A stretch of 8,500 nucleotides of DNA from CAZWMK01 sp964635065 (GCA_964635065.1 CAZWMK010000101.1:1-8500), one strand, 5' to 3'; shown: positions 1 through 5,762, counted from the stretch's first letter. Numbers and translations: made by a program. Notes: generated by a model from the letters alone, not told the origin.

Positions 1-460
1 TCGCCCGCGCCGGATGGCTTTCGGGGATGTTGAGCGCGGTAAAATTGTGCCAGTCGTCCTCGATTTCCGGGCCGGTGGCGACCGCGAAGCCAAGGTCGGC
101 GAAGATTTCGGCGAGTTCGTCCATCACCTGCGAAATCGGATGGACGCTACCCTGCGGACCTGTCGAGACGGGAAGCGTGATGTCGAGACGTTCAGCGGCA
201 AGTCGCGCATCAAGGGCTGCGGATTCCAGCGCAGCCTTGCGCAGGGCAATCGCCGCCGTCACATCCTCGCGCAGACCATTGAACAGCGGACCCTTGATCT
301 GCCGCTCTTCAGGCGACAGGCCGCCCATGGTTTTCAGAAGTGCCGTCACGCTGCCCGATTTCCCAAGCGCCCGCACCCGCAGTGCCTCGATGTCTTCGGC
401 ACTTTCCGCAGCCTCGACTGCCGCCATCAAATCGCGGCGCAGTGCGTCAACTTCACTCAT
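1..460 (-). CDS. pheS: Phenylalanyl-tRNA synthetase alpha subunit, N-terminal part (partial)
   Basis: This is the first 153 codons of the alpha chain of phenylalanine-tRNA ligase, which charges tRNA-Phe in the cytoplasm as an alpha2-beta2 complex with PheT. The gene runs off the left edge. The protein begins MSEVDALRRD, followed by a helical, tRNA-binding coiled-coil type N-terminal region. It then reaches the entry to the class II catalytic domain, seen as LDITLP, GSVHPISQVMDE, IFADLGF, GPEIEDDWHNF and ALNIPESHPAR, a very characteristic PheS series. The ATG at 460 is preceded by GAGGGA about five bases upstream. It lies downstream of rpmI and rplT on the same strand, the usual alphaproteobacterial order, and is probably co-transcribed with them; pheT would be expected further left. 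The motif HPxxQ and the length before it fit the family. Identification is firm; the catalytic motifs proper are outside the window. Confidence 0.95.
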   Translation of the reverse strand, partial: MSEVDALRRDLMAAVEAAESAEDIEALRVRALGKSGSVTALLKTMGGLSPEERQIKGPLFNGLREDVTAAIALRKAALESAALDARLAAERLDITLPVSTGPQGSVHPISQVMDELAEIFADLGFAVATGPEIEDDWHNFTALNIPESHPARA

Positions 461-520
461 CACTATCCCTCGTCATCCCGTGCGGGCTGCAACCGCTCAT
501 GCCTTACAGCCGCGATTTGA

Positions 521-573
521 CAGAACAAGGGCGCAGGCTGCACGCTGGCAACCCACGCCCTTCATCTGTTCTG
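521..573 (-). promoter_or_regulatory. Long extended stem-loop in the rplT-pheS intergenic region
   Basis: Read on the minus strand, nine bases after the rplT stop, the sequence folds into one long hairpin. CAGAACA pairs with TGTTCTG, AGGGCG with CGCCCT, TG faces TG (wobble pairs), and GGTTGC pairs with GCAGCC around the loop CAGCGT. Only one five-base bulge (GATGA) interrupts about 21 pairs. No T-run follows, so it is not a standard intrinsic terminator. It may be an attenuation, RNase III processing or mRNA-stability element that sets the ratio of ribosomal protein to synthetase. The structure is seen directly; the role is inference. Confidence 0.5.
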
Positions 574-582
574 CTGGGTCGC

Positions 583-948
583 TTACGCGGCCTGGCCGAG
601 CGCGGTTTCTGCCTGCTTGGCAATCGCCTTGAAGGCTTCCGGCTCGTGCACAGCGAGATCGGCCAGCACCTTGCGGTCGAGTTCGACGCCAGCGAGCTTG
701 AGCCCGTGCATGAACTTGCCGTAGGTCATGCCGACTTCGCGCACGGCAGCGTTGATACGCTGGATCCACAGAGCGCGGAAGTTCCGCTTCTTAACCTTGC
801 GGTCGCGATAGGCATACTGACCCGCCTTTTCCACCGCCTGACGGGCGATGCGGATCGTATTCTTGCGGCGGCCATAATAGCCCTTCGCCTGTTCGAGAAC
901 CCGCTTGTGACGGGCGCGTGCGGTTACACCGCGCTTGACGCGTGCCAT
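583..948 (-). CDS. rplT: 50S ribosomal protein L20
   Basis: This is large-subunit ribosomal protein L20, which binds 23S rRNA early and is needed for 50S assembly. The 121-residue product is the normal family length. It shows the classic basic N-terminal arm (MARVKRGVTARARHKRVL) and the conserved series GYYGRRKN, YAYRDRK, RNFRALWIQRINAA and YGKFMHGLKLAGVELDRKVLADLA. The ATG at 948 has a strong AAGGAG ribosome binding site seven to eight bases upstream, and it follows the rpmI stop by 12 bases, so the two are surely co-translated from one message. In E. coli L20 represses its own operon by binding the leader of rpmI. Whether that holds here cannot be judged, because infC is not the upstream neighbour. 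Nothing in the gene is unusual. Confidence 0.98.
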   Translation of the reverse strand: MARVKRGVTARARHKRVLEQAKGYYGRRKNTIRIARQAVEKAGQYAYRDRKVKKRNFRALWIQRINAAVREVGMTYGKFMHGLKLAGVELDRKVLADLAVHEPEAFKAIAKQAETALGQAA

Positions 949-960
949 GTCGGTTTCTCC

Positions 961-1164
961 TTATTTCAGGCCGTAGGGCGCCCAGGCGATCACACGTGCG
1001 GTGTCGGCCTCGGCAAGCACGGTCGTGCCGCGGTTGGTGCGGATGTATTTCGCATTGTGGCTGATGAGGCGGTGACGCTTGCCAGCGACGCCATGCTTCA
1101 CCTTGCCGGTGGCGGTGATCTTGAAGCGCTTCTTCACACCGCTCTTGGTCTTGAGCTTGGGCAT
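961..1164 (-). CDS. rpmI: 50S ribosomal protein L35
   Basis: This is the small basic large-subunit ribosomal protein L35, 67 residues long. It begins MPKLKTKSGVKKRFKIT and contains TGKVKHGVAGKRHRLISHN, both diagnostic of the family. A longer in-frame reading starting at 1212 exists. The ATG at 1164 is chosen because it has GAAGGAG placed ideally upstream, and because L35 proteins start with exactly this MPK(L/M)KTKS sequence. The gene is first in the rpmI-rplT-pheS cluster. Unlike in enterobacteria, infC is not directly upstream; the next gene on this strand is hisN, ending 111 bases away, with a candidate promoter between them. Confidence 0.97.
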   Translation of the reverse strand: MPKLKTKSGVKKRFKITATGKVKHGVAGKRHRLISHNAKYIRTNRGTTVLAEADTARVIAWAPYGLK

Positions 1165-1242
1165 TTTGGTCTCCTTCGTTCGAGCCGATGTCAGACAGCC
1201 ACGGCAGCCCATATTGGCCGGACCATCTCTTCGGAACGGCGG

Positions 1243-1271
1243 GCTATAATGGCCTCGGTTCCGGATTGCAA
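1243..1271 (-). promoter_or_regulatory. Candidate sigma-70-type promoter for rpmI-rplT-pheS
   Basis: On the minus strand TTGCAA (1266-1271) and TATAGC (1243-1248) are separated by exactly 17 bases, matching the -35/-10 layout of the housekeeping sigma factor with four of six consensus bases in the first box. Transcription would start near 1236 and give a leader of about 70 bases before the L35 start codon. It lies just beyond the hisN stop, where an operon promoter would be expected. Support is only the motif match and the position. Confidence 0.4.
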
Positions 1272-1274
1272 TGC

Positions 1275-2057
1275 TTAAGCCGCAAGCACGGCCATCGCGG
1301 GCGCGATCAGGGCCGGATCACCCGCTGCGATCACGCGGCCGTCGCTGTCGGCGGACAACGGCAGGCCGGACCAGTCGGTCATCCGTCCGCCCGCGCCTTC
1401 GACAACGGGAACAAGCGCGGCATAGTCGTGCAGCTTCAGTCCCGCCTCGACGACAAGATCAAGATGGCCCGACGCAAGCAGGCCATAGTTGTGACAGTCG
1501 CCACCATAAAGCGTGTCACGCGTGGCGGCGGCCAACTTCTGGAACTGCACCCATTCATCGGGCGACAGATGCTGCGGCCCGGTCGTGCCGACATGCGCCG
1601 CCGACAACGTCGGGCAGACGCGCGTGCGGCAGGGCTGGCCGCGAAATGTCGTGACGCCCCCCGCGCGTCCGACCCAGCGATCGCCGATGATCGGCTGGTC
1701 GATGATGCCAAGCACGGGGACCCCGTCGACCAGCAGCGCGACAAGCGTGCCGAACAACGGACGTCCGGCGATGAACGCGCGCGTGCCATCGATGGGATCG
1801 AACACCCAGACATGGCTTGCACCGCCGCGTTCGGAGCCAAATTCTTCGCCGATGATGCCATCATTGGGGTAAGCGCGCGCCACCATGTCGCGCATCACCG
1901 TTTCGGCGGCGCGATCGGCAGCGGTGACAGGCGATTGATCGCCCTTTGCTTCGATGGAAAAAGCCGACCGGAAATAGGGACGCACAACGGCGCCCGCAGC
2001 ATCGACCAGTTTCAGGGCAAGCGCCACACGGGCGTCATCGACTCTTGGCAGGGACAT
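1275..2057 (-). CDS. hisN: Inositol-monophosphatase-family phosphatase, probable histidinol-phosphatase
   Basis: This 260-residue protein belongs to the Mg2+-dependent inositol monophosphatase superfamily. The metal-site motifs are all visible: GEEFG at residues 70-74, DPIDGTR at 87-93, and LHDYAALVPVVEGAGG at 209-224, with D211 as the late metal ligand. The sequence KGDQSPVTAADRAAE near residues 38-52 is the conserved substrate-side loop. The stretch GTRAFIAGRPLFGTLVAL after the DPIDGT motif matches the subgroup that acts as histidinol-phosphate phosphatase (HisN), the penultimate step of histidine synthesis, in alphaproteobacteria and actinobacteria. Function within the superfamily is therefore probable, but myo-inositol phosphatase or CysQ-like activity is not excluded. 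The ATG at 2057 follows AGGGGG at good spacing. No other his gene is in the window. The gene diverges from the GST-like gene, and its leader holds a terminator-like hairpin. Confidence 0.85.
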   Translation of the reverse strand: MSLPRVDDARVALALKLVDAAGAVVRPYFRSAFSIEAKGDQSPVTAADRAAETVMRDMVARAYPNDGIIGEEFGSERGGASHVWVFDPIDGTRAFIAGRPLFGTLVALLVDGVPVLGIIDQPIIGDRWVGRAGGVTTFRGQPCRTRVCPTLSAAHVGTTGPQHLSPDEWVQFQKLAAATRDTLYGGDCHNYGLLASGHLDLVVEAGLKLHDYAALVPVVEGAGGRMTDWSGLPLSADSDGRVIAAGDPALIAPAMAVLAA

Positions 2058-2083
2058 GACTTACCCCCTAAAGCTGAATGATG

Positions 2084-2112
2084 AAAAACGGGAGGGGCTA
2101 TTTCGCCTCCCG
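2084..2112 (-). terminator. Intrinsic-terminator-like hairpin in front of hisN
   Basis: On the minus strand CGGGAGG (2112-2106) and CCTCCCG (2095-2089) form a perfect 7-bp GC-rich stem around a 10-base loop, followed at once by TTTTT. This is the form of a factor-independent terminator pointing toward hisN, whose start codon is only about 27 bases further on. It could stop antisense transcripts coming from the DUF983 gene through the GST gene, or act as an attenuator within the hisN leader. The 3' arm contains CCCCT, complementary to the hisN ribosome binding site AGGGG. Confidence 0.6.
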
Positions 2113-2149
2113 ACCGATTGACCCCAGATTGCCAAACAGAAGGCCTGCG

Positions 2150-2755
2150 ATGAAGCTGTTCATGTCCTACAACTCGCCCTACGCCCGCAAGGTGCGGGTT
2201 TTCCTGCGCGAACTGGACCTCGAAGACCGGGTCGATGAAGTCGCAGTCGATCCCCGCAGCAATCCCGAAGAATTGATTGCGCTGAACCCGGCGTCGAAAA
2301 TCCCCGCGCTTCAGACCGACGATGGCCTTGCCGTCCACGACAGCCGGGTCATCCTGTCCTACCTTGGCAGCCTGAAGCCGGAATCATCGCTTTACCCGCG
2401 CTGCGACGATCCGATGCGCTGGCCTGCCATGACGCTGGCCGCCCACTGTGAGAGCATCCTTGATGCCGCCGTCGCGTGGCGGCAGGAAATTCTGCGCCAG
2501 CCCGGCGAACGCTCGGTCTTCTGGCAGACGCGCTGGCAGCAGCAGATCGAGCGCGCACTCGACGCCCTGCCCGACCGTATCGACTCTCTCCCCGCCTATG
2601 CCGACTATGCGCGGATGCTGACCGCGATCGCCCTTGAATATCTCGATTTCCGGCACGGCAATCTCGACTGGCGCCGCAATCGGCCAGCCTTGCAGGATCT
2701 GCAACAGCAATGGGGCGCGCGGTCATCGATGGTCGAAACCCGCCCGCCGGTTTGA
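2150..2755 (+). CDS. Glutathione S-transferase family protein
   Basis: This is a 201-residue cytosolic GST-fold protein. The N-terminal thioredoxin-like domain is clear: the strand MKLFMSYNSPYARKVRV with the usual S/P-rich active-site turn at S9-P10, then ELIALNPASKIPALQTDDG with the cis-proline loop KIP at 50-52, and HDSRVILSYL at 63-72 with the glutathione gamma-glutamyl-binding D-S pair. The C-terminal half is the all-helical domain, ending in the pattern DWRRNRPALQDL...S.VETRPP common in small bacterial GSTs related to YibF. The ATG at 2150 is chosen over an upstream in-frame ATG at 2078 because AGAAGG lies just before it and because the fold begins directly there; the extra 24 residues have no family match and cover the hairpin. 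The substrate is unknown. The gene diverges from hisN and ends 9 bases short of the convergent DUF983 gene. Confidence 0.85.
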   Translation: MKLFMSYNSPYARKVRVFLRELDLEDRVDEVAVDPRSNPEELIALNPASKIPALQTDDGLAVHDSRVILSYLGSLKPESSLYPRCDDPMRWPAMTLAAHCESILDAAVAWRQEILRQPGERSVFWQTRWQQQIERALDALPDRIDSLPAYADYARMLTAIALEYLDFRHGNLDWRRNRPALQDLQQQWGARSSMVETRPPV

Positions 2756-2764
2756 ACCGCGCGG

Positions 2765-3136
2765 CTATTGCTGCGCCGAACCGGCGCGTGTTGCCCAGAT
2801 CACTGCGATAAACAGCGCCTTGGCGCGCGGCAGGATCAGAAAGATCAGCGCCAGCGCAACGACCACGCTGCCGATCTGTATGGTCAGCATCGAAAACAGC
2901 CTTTCCTGCACCACGAAAGTCAGGAAAGGCGCCATGATGTGTCCAACGATCAGGATCGTCAGCCATGGCGGTGCATCATCGGCGCGCACATCCCCCCAGG
3001 CCGCGTGACAATGGGCACAATGATCGACCTGTTTCAGATAGCTGCGAAACAAGGGGGCCTTGCCGCATTGCGGACATTTGCCCCGCAGCGCCTTGACAAT
3101 GGCAGGCCAGAGCCGGATGTCTTGCTGCGCTGTCAT
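2765..3136 (-). CDS. DUF983 family zinc-ribbon membrane protein
   Basis: This 123-residue protein fits the DUF983 family, common in alphaproteobacteria and of unknown biochemical function. It has two CxxC pairs (C21-C24 in GKCPQCGKAPLF and C40-C43 in DHCAHCHAAW) that should form a zinc ribbon, and the family signature DDAPPW at 53-58. Two hydrophobic segments follow, at about 58-76 and 84-102, predicted to span the inner membrane. A short basic stretch and a final hydrophobic patch end the protein. The ATG at 3136 has a modest AGGCGG-type ribosome binding site. In some alphaproteobacteria members lie near cytochrome oxidase assembly genes, but no such gene is visible here, so no role is assigned. 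It converges on the GST gene without a visible terminator between them. Confidence 0.85.
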   Translation of the reverse strand: MTAQQDIRLWPAIVKALRGKCPQCGKAPLFRSYLKQVDHCAHCHAAWGDVRADDAPPWLTILIVGHIMAPFLTFVVQERLFSMLTIQIGSVVVALALIFLILPRAKALFIAVIWATRAGSAQQ

Positions 3137-3257
3137 GCCATATCCGCCTGTTGCCGTTGACCGAACCGGTTAATGCGCAAGGCGGCGCATGGCAAGTGCG
3201 CCCCACCCGCCCGGCTCGGTCACAATAGTTTTTGCTGGCAGACCTTTTGGCCGCTAG

Positions 3258-3280
3258 TGTTATATGTGCCATATGTAACA
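3258..3280. promoter_or_regulatory. Imperfect 23-bp palindrome, candidate operator of the TetR regulator
   Basis: The 23 bases beginning TGTTATATGTG and ending CATATGTAACA form an odd-length dyad with nine of eleven half-site positions matching and outer arms TGTTA/TAACA. It ends 15 bases before the GTG start of the TetR-type gene and lies in a locally AT-rich patch that would also suit a promoter -10 region. TetR repressors commonly bind such dyads to control themselves. The palindrome is seen directly; the binding partner is inference from position. Confidence 0.5.
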
Positions 3281-3295
3281 AGAACAGGAGGGCGC

Positions 3296-3871
3296 GTGCC
3301 GGTAGAAGTCGATCATGCCGAACGCAAACGTCAAGTGACCGAAACCGCCTTTGCCCTGATCGTGGAAGGCGGGCTGGATGCCGTTACCTTTCGCAGCCTT
3401 GCGCAGCGCCTGTCGTGCAGCACCACTGCCATCAGCCATTATTTTGCGAACAAGGCCGATGTCTTGCTCGCCACCTACCGCCATGCCACCCAGCGCACAG
3501 GCCGCCGACGGACAGAGAGCATCCGGGCAGGCGAGAGTGATCTTCTGGGATCGGTGGCCGAAATCCTGCCGATCAGCGACGATCACTGGCAGGACTGGGT
3601 CGTCTGGCTCTCATTCTGGCAACTGGCGCTGCATGATGCCGCCCTCGCCGCGGAACAAAAAAGACAGGCACGGCGGCTGAACGAATGGCTCAGGGCAACG
3701 CTGTGCCAGCAAGGCTGTGCCGAGAACGAAGCAGAAGCGCAGGCCCGCACCATCACCACAGCCATCTATGGCATCGCCGTGCAGGCCGTTTTCGACCGCG
3801 AATATTGGTCCCCCGCAGCGCAACGCGCAGAACTGCAACGCGTGCTGTCTCCAATCCTGCGCGCGGCATGA
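3296..3871 (+). CDS. TetR/AcrR-family transcriptional regulator
   Basis: This is a DNA-binding repressor-type protein of 191 residues, a normal TetR size. The N-terminal helix-turn-helix is typical: ERKRQVTETAFALIVEGGLDAVTF (helices 1-2), then RSLAQRLSCSTTAISHYFANKADVL at residues 33-57, where S-x-x-x-ISHYF-x-x-K is the recognition helix and its capping segment. The C-terminal helices, which would bind an effector and form the dimer, contain WVVWLSFWQLALHD and resemble BetI-type ligand domains, but no effector can be named. The GTG at 3296 is chosen because AGGAGG lies immediately upstream and because the protein then starts just before helix 1. A longer in-frame ATG reading from 3173 would cover the palindrome and adds residues with no family match. 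The gene converges on the Rieske oxygenase and is a plausible regulator of it and of the TonB receptor. Confidence 0.85.
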   Translation: MPVEVDHAERKRQVTETAFALIVEGGLDAVTFRSLAQRLSCSTTAISHYFANKADVLLATYRHATQRTGRRRTESIRAGESDLLGSVAEILPISDDHWQDWVVWLSFWQLALHDAALAAEQKRQARRLNEWLRATLCQQGCAENEAEAQARTITTAIYGIAVQAVFDREYWSPAAQRAELQRVLSPILRAA

Positions 3872-3888
3872 CGGCATCTGCCGCGCGC
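3859..3888. terminator. GC-rich stem-loop between convergent tetR and Rieske genes
   Basis: GCGCGCGGCA (3859-3868) and TGCCGCGCGC (3879-3888) form a perfect 10-bp stem around a 10-base loop that contains the TGA stop of the TetR gene. It sits in the 24-base gap between two convergent genes, as a two-way terminator would. No T-run follows on either strand, so it would be a weak or factor-assisted terminator, or simply a 3' stabilising structure. Confidence 0.4.
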
Positions 3889-3895
3889 ATCCCGG

Positions 3896-5278
3896 TCAAG
3901 CGAGATATTTGTCCAGCGTCTGCTGAAAATGGCGGATGCGGACTTCCTGATAGTTGGTCAGCGTCTGCCCCTTCTTGCGCGATGCCTTGAACCCTTCCTG
4001 CTGCGCACGCAGGTTGTTGGTATCCTGATCATAGACAATGCCGAAACCAGGATCGACGCCCGGCACCGTCGTGTAGCTGTCAAGCTCCTTCAACCGGATC
4101 GGGGTCGCCGGTGCGGGCCGCTCGCCACTGTCGGGCAAGGGGCGCAGAAACAGGATTTCGAACAGGCTGCGGTCGGGATCATTGCCGATGGGACGGAAAC
4201 GATACAGCATCGGCAGTGAAATGCCGGGGAACAGCGTCATGTTCGGAAACAGCATATATTCCGGCACATCAAGGATTTCCGCATCGGTATAATGCGAAAG
4301 GTCTGCCTGATATTGTTCGCCCAGCACCTGTCGCAGCACGCGCGCCATGACGACGCGGGCCGTCTCGCCCTCGCCCACCGTCAATGCGTCTTTCAGCACG
4401 GTGCGATCGCCAACAAGCATCGTATCGACGAGTTGCTGTTCGGTCAGCGGCTTTTCAAGGTGCGGGCTCGACACGCCGTTCGCGGAATAAAAACGCGAAA
4501 CTCTATCGCTGAAGATGTCATACTGCGTGACTTCATCGCCATTGCCATACATCAGCTGCGGGTGTGTTTCCTGCGTATGGTAATTTTCCATGAAGGCTTC
4601 CTGCGCCGTCTTCCAGTTGGCGAACAGTTCCTTTTCGATGTGCACGGCAACATAGCGCTTGGACAGATCCCAATCGCGGAAATGCTCTGCAAGCGGCGCC
4701 ATATAGTCCTCAAGGCTGGGCGCATTCTCGTCCATGTTGATGAACACGAAGCCGCCCCACAGGCCAACGCGCACTTCGGGCAGCTTGAACTTCTCTGGCG
4801 TGACGTGCGGCAGATCCCACGCACAGGGCAAACGCGACAAGTCGCCCTCAAGGCTCCACGTCCAGCCATGATAGGGGCAGCGCAGTTCGCTGGCATGCCC
4901 GTCGGTGCCGCTGGGCCTGAGCTTGGTCATGCGATGGAGGCAGCTGTTCACATAGGCCTTGATGCCGCTATCGGCCCGGACGACGATGATCGAATAATTG
5001 CCAATGTCATAAACATAATAATCGCCGACCTCGGGGATATGCTCTTCCCGGCACGCCCACTGCCAGACACGCGGCCACAGGCGCTCCATCTCGCGGTCGA
5101 AGAATTCCTGGGAAATATAGCGGTCGATCGAGATGTCCGCGTCGCCAAGGAACATGGGCGACTCCATCGCCAGCACCGGATGAACCGGACGACCGTCGCG
5201 ATGAACGATTTCCTGTGTCGAAGGTCCGTTCGGACAACGGGTTACGTCGGCGCGCAAGGCACCTGCCGGCTTGTTCAT
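3896..5278 (-). CDS. Rieske non-heme iron oxygenase, large (alpha) subunit, ring-hydroxylating type
   Basis: This 460-residue protein is an aromatic-ring-hydroxylating-type oxygenase alpha subunit. The Rieske [2Fe-2S] site is C113-x-H115 (SCLHRMTKL) and C134-x-x-H137 (CPYHGWTW). The catalytic mononuclear iron site is in NWKTAQEAFMENYHTQETHPQ, with H234 and H239 as ligands; the third ligand is probably D418 or D420 in VYDQDTNNL. At the position that usually holds the bridging Asp there is E231 (ENYH), as in carnitine oxygenase CntA and related enzymes. The usual G after CxHR is M116. The substrate is unknown; such enzymes in sphingomonads attack aromatic or steroid-like compounds or N-methyl groups. 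No beta subunit, ferredoxin or reductase is in the window, so electrons must come from elsewhere. The ATG at 5278 follows GGGGAGA. TetR and TonB receptor neighbours suggest an inducible uptake-and-oxidation module. Confidence 0.9.
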   Translation of the reverse strand: MNKPAGALRADVTRCPNGPSTQEIVHRDGRPVHPVLAMESPMFLGDADISIDRYISQEFFDREMERLWPRVWQWACREEHIPEVGDYYVYDIGNYSIIVVRADSGIKAYVNSCLHRMTKLRPSGTDGHASELRCPYHGWTWSLEGDLSRLPCAWDLPHVTPEKFKLPEVRVGLWGGFVFINMDENAPSLEDYMAPLAEHFRDWDLSKRYVAVHIEKELFANWKTAQEAFMENYHTQETHPQLMYGNGDEVTQYDIFSDRVSRFYSANGVSSPHLEKPLTEQQLVDTMLVGDRTVLKDALTVGEGETARVVMARVLRQVLGEQYQADLSHYTDAEILDVPEYMLFPNMTLFPGISLPMLYRFRPIGNDPDRSLFEILFLRPLPDSGERPAPATPIRLKELDSYTTVPGVDPGFGIVYDQDTNNLRAQQEGFKASRKKGQTLTNYQEVRIRHFQQTLDKYLA

Positions 5279-5460
5279 GTCATTCTCCCCAAGTGGGCCA
5301 TTCAGGCCTGTGGGGAAAATCTAGCGAAATCTATACATCTGTCCAGTCACAATCAGGCAACGGCAGCAGCACTGTGGCCAAAAAGACACGGCAGGATGAT
5401 AACTGCATCGCCAGACAACAATAACCCGCCCATTTCAGCGGTTTTGACCGCATAATTCAA
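5279..5460 (-). promoter_or_regulatory. Leader and probable promoter region of the Rieske gene
   Basis: These 182 bases hold no gene. On the minus strand a TATAGA box (5330-5335) lies about 50 bases before the Rieske start codon, a reasonable -10 position, but no well-spaced -35 is evident (TTGCCT is 19 bases further up). The same spot has a direct repeat AAATCTA at 5317-5323 and 5327-5333, with starts 10 bases apart and so on one face of the helix. No copy of the palindrome found in front of the TetR gene is seen here. Promoter location is a weak inference. Confidence 0.3.
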
Positions 5461-5499
5461 GGAATCCAGCCTCTCGTCGGCTTGACTTTGCGCCCTTGC

Positions 5500-5513
5500 G
5501 CAGGAAATCCTGC
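5500..5513. promoter_or_regulatory. Palindrome GCAGGA-AA-TCCTGC, repeat copy 1
   Basis: A perfect 6-bp inverted repeat with a two-base centre. The identical 14 bases occur in the second repeat unit at 5681-5694, while bases on either side differ between copies. Conservation through the divergence of the copies suggests function, either protein binding or an RNA hairpin. The partner is unknown. Confidence 0.45.
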
Positions 5514-5568
5514 ACATCTGGGTAAAGAGCGGCATACTGATTTAGTCCGGAATGCCCCCCCCCTACTC

Positions 5569-5586
5569 TGTCACATATTCGTGACA
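5569..5586. promoter_or_regulatory. Palindrome TGTCAC-N6-GTGACA, repeat copy 1
   Basis: A perfect 6-bp inverted repeat around the six bases ATATTC, with half-site spacing that suits a dimeric regulator. The whole 18 bases are identical in copy 2 (5745-5762). The arms partly resemble CRP/FNR-superfamily sites (TGTGA-N6-TCACA), but they are not that consensus and no assignment is made. Confidence 0.5.
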
Positions 5587-5630
5587 GCTTGTGTGTTTGC
5601 GTTTGCGTTTGCGTCAACCTGATCAACCGG

Positions 5631-5640
5631 NNNNNNNNNN
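5631..5640. other. Assembly gap (10 Ns) inside the repeat array
   Basis: Ten undetermined bases lie exactly between the two repeat units. Runs of 10 Ns are commonly used as scaffold placeholders of unknown size, so the true distance and the number of repeat units here are not known. The gap almost certainly arose because the repeat could not be resolved by short reads. Confidence 0.95.
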
Positions 5641-5680
5641 TGGAATCCGGCCTCTCACCGGCTTGACTTTGCGCCTGCGC

Positions 5681-5694
5681 GCAGGAAATCCTGC
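5681..5694. promoter_or_regulatory. Palindrome GCAGGA-AA-TCCTGC, repeat copy 2
   Basis: The same 14 bases as in copy 1, embedded in slightly different flanks (TGCGC before and CCATG after, versus CTTGC and ACATC). It lies about 175 bases before the TonB receptor start codon. Confidence 0.45.
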
Positions 5695-5744
5695 CCATGT
5701 GGGTAAAGAGTGGCATACCGTTTTAGTCCGGAGTGCGCCCCCCC

Positions 5745-5762
5745 TGTCACATATTCGTGACA
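5745..5762. promoter_or_regulatory. Palindrome TGTCAC-N6-GTGACA, repeat copy 2
   Basis: Identical to the copy 1 site, including the six central bases. Its end is 107 bases upstream of the TonB receptor start codon, a distance from which a regulator could act on that promoter. With copy 1 it gives two equal sites at least about 176 bases apart, or more if the gap hides sequence. Confidence 0.5.

Larger units (their letters stand above)
5461..5630. repeat. Tandem repeat unit, copy 1 (170 bp)
   Basis: This unit begins GGAATCCAGCCTCTCG and ends CTGATCAACCGG, directly at the N gap. It matches the second unit (5642-5806) over its full length with about twenty substitutions and a small length difference near the poly-C tract. 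It contains a 14-bp palindrome (5500-5513), a C9 run (5555-5563), an 18-bp palindrome (5569-5586), three GTTTGC hexamers (5595-5612) and the direct pair TCAACC-TGA-TCAACC. No credible ORF lies within it. Whether it is a duplicated promoter or a dispersed genomic repeat cannot be told from one locus. Confidence 0.9.

Noticed and set aside
497..565. A 22-codon reading frame (MKGVGCQRAACALVL...) between rplT and pheS as a pheS leader peptide
   Set aside because: It contains no Phe codons, has no clear ribosome binding site, and is only the tail of an out-of-frame ORF overlapping rplT.
340..1278. A 312-residue plus-strand ORF over rpmI and rplT
   Set aside because: It is the antisense of two certain ribosomal protein genes, with no family features; long antisense frames are common in GC-rich DNA.
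2078..2149. Upstream ATG start for the GST-like gene
   Set aside because: The added residues come from the hairpin region and the thioredoxin-fold strand begins at the 2150 start, which has its own ribosome binding site.
3173..3295. Upstream ATG start for the TetR-type gene
   Set aside because: The extension would place the palindrome and AT-rich promoter-like patch inside the gene, while the GTG at 3296 has an AGGAGG site.
4292..5455. A 387-residue plus-strand ORF over the Rieske gene
   Set aside because: It mirrors a gene with intact Rieske and iron-site motifs and has low-complexity composition with no ribosome binding site.
5353..5716. Small minus-strand ORFs (MPLFTxMxRISCA... type) repeated in both units
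   Set aside because: They look alike only because the DNA is duplicated; one crosses the Ns, and neither has a ribosome binding site or domain.
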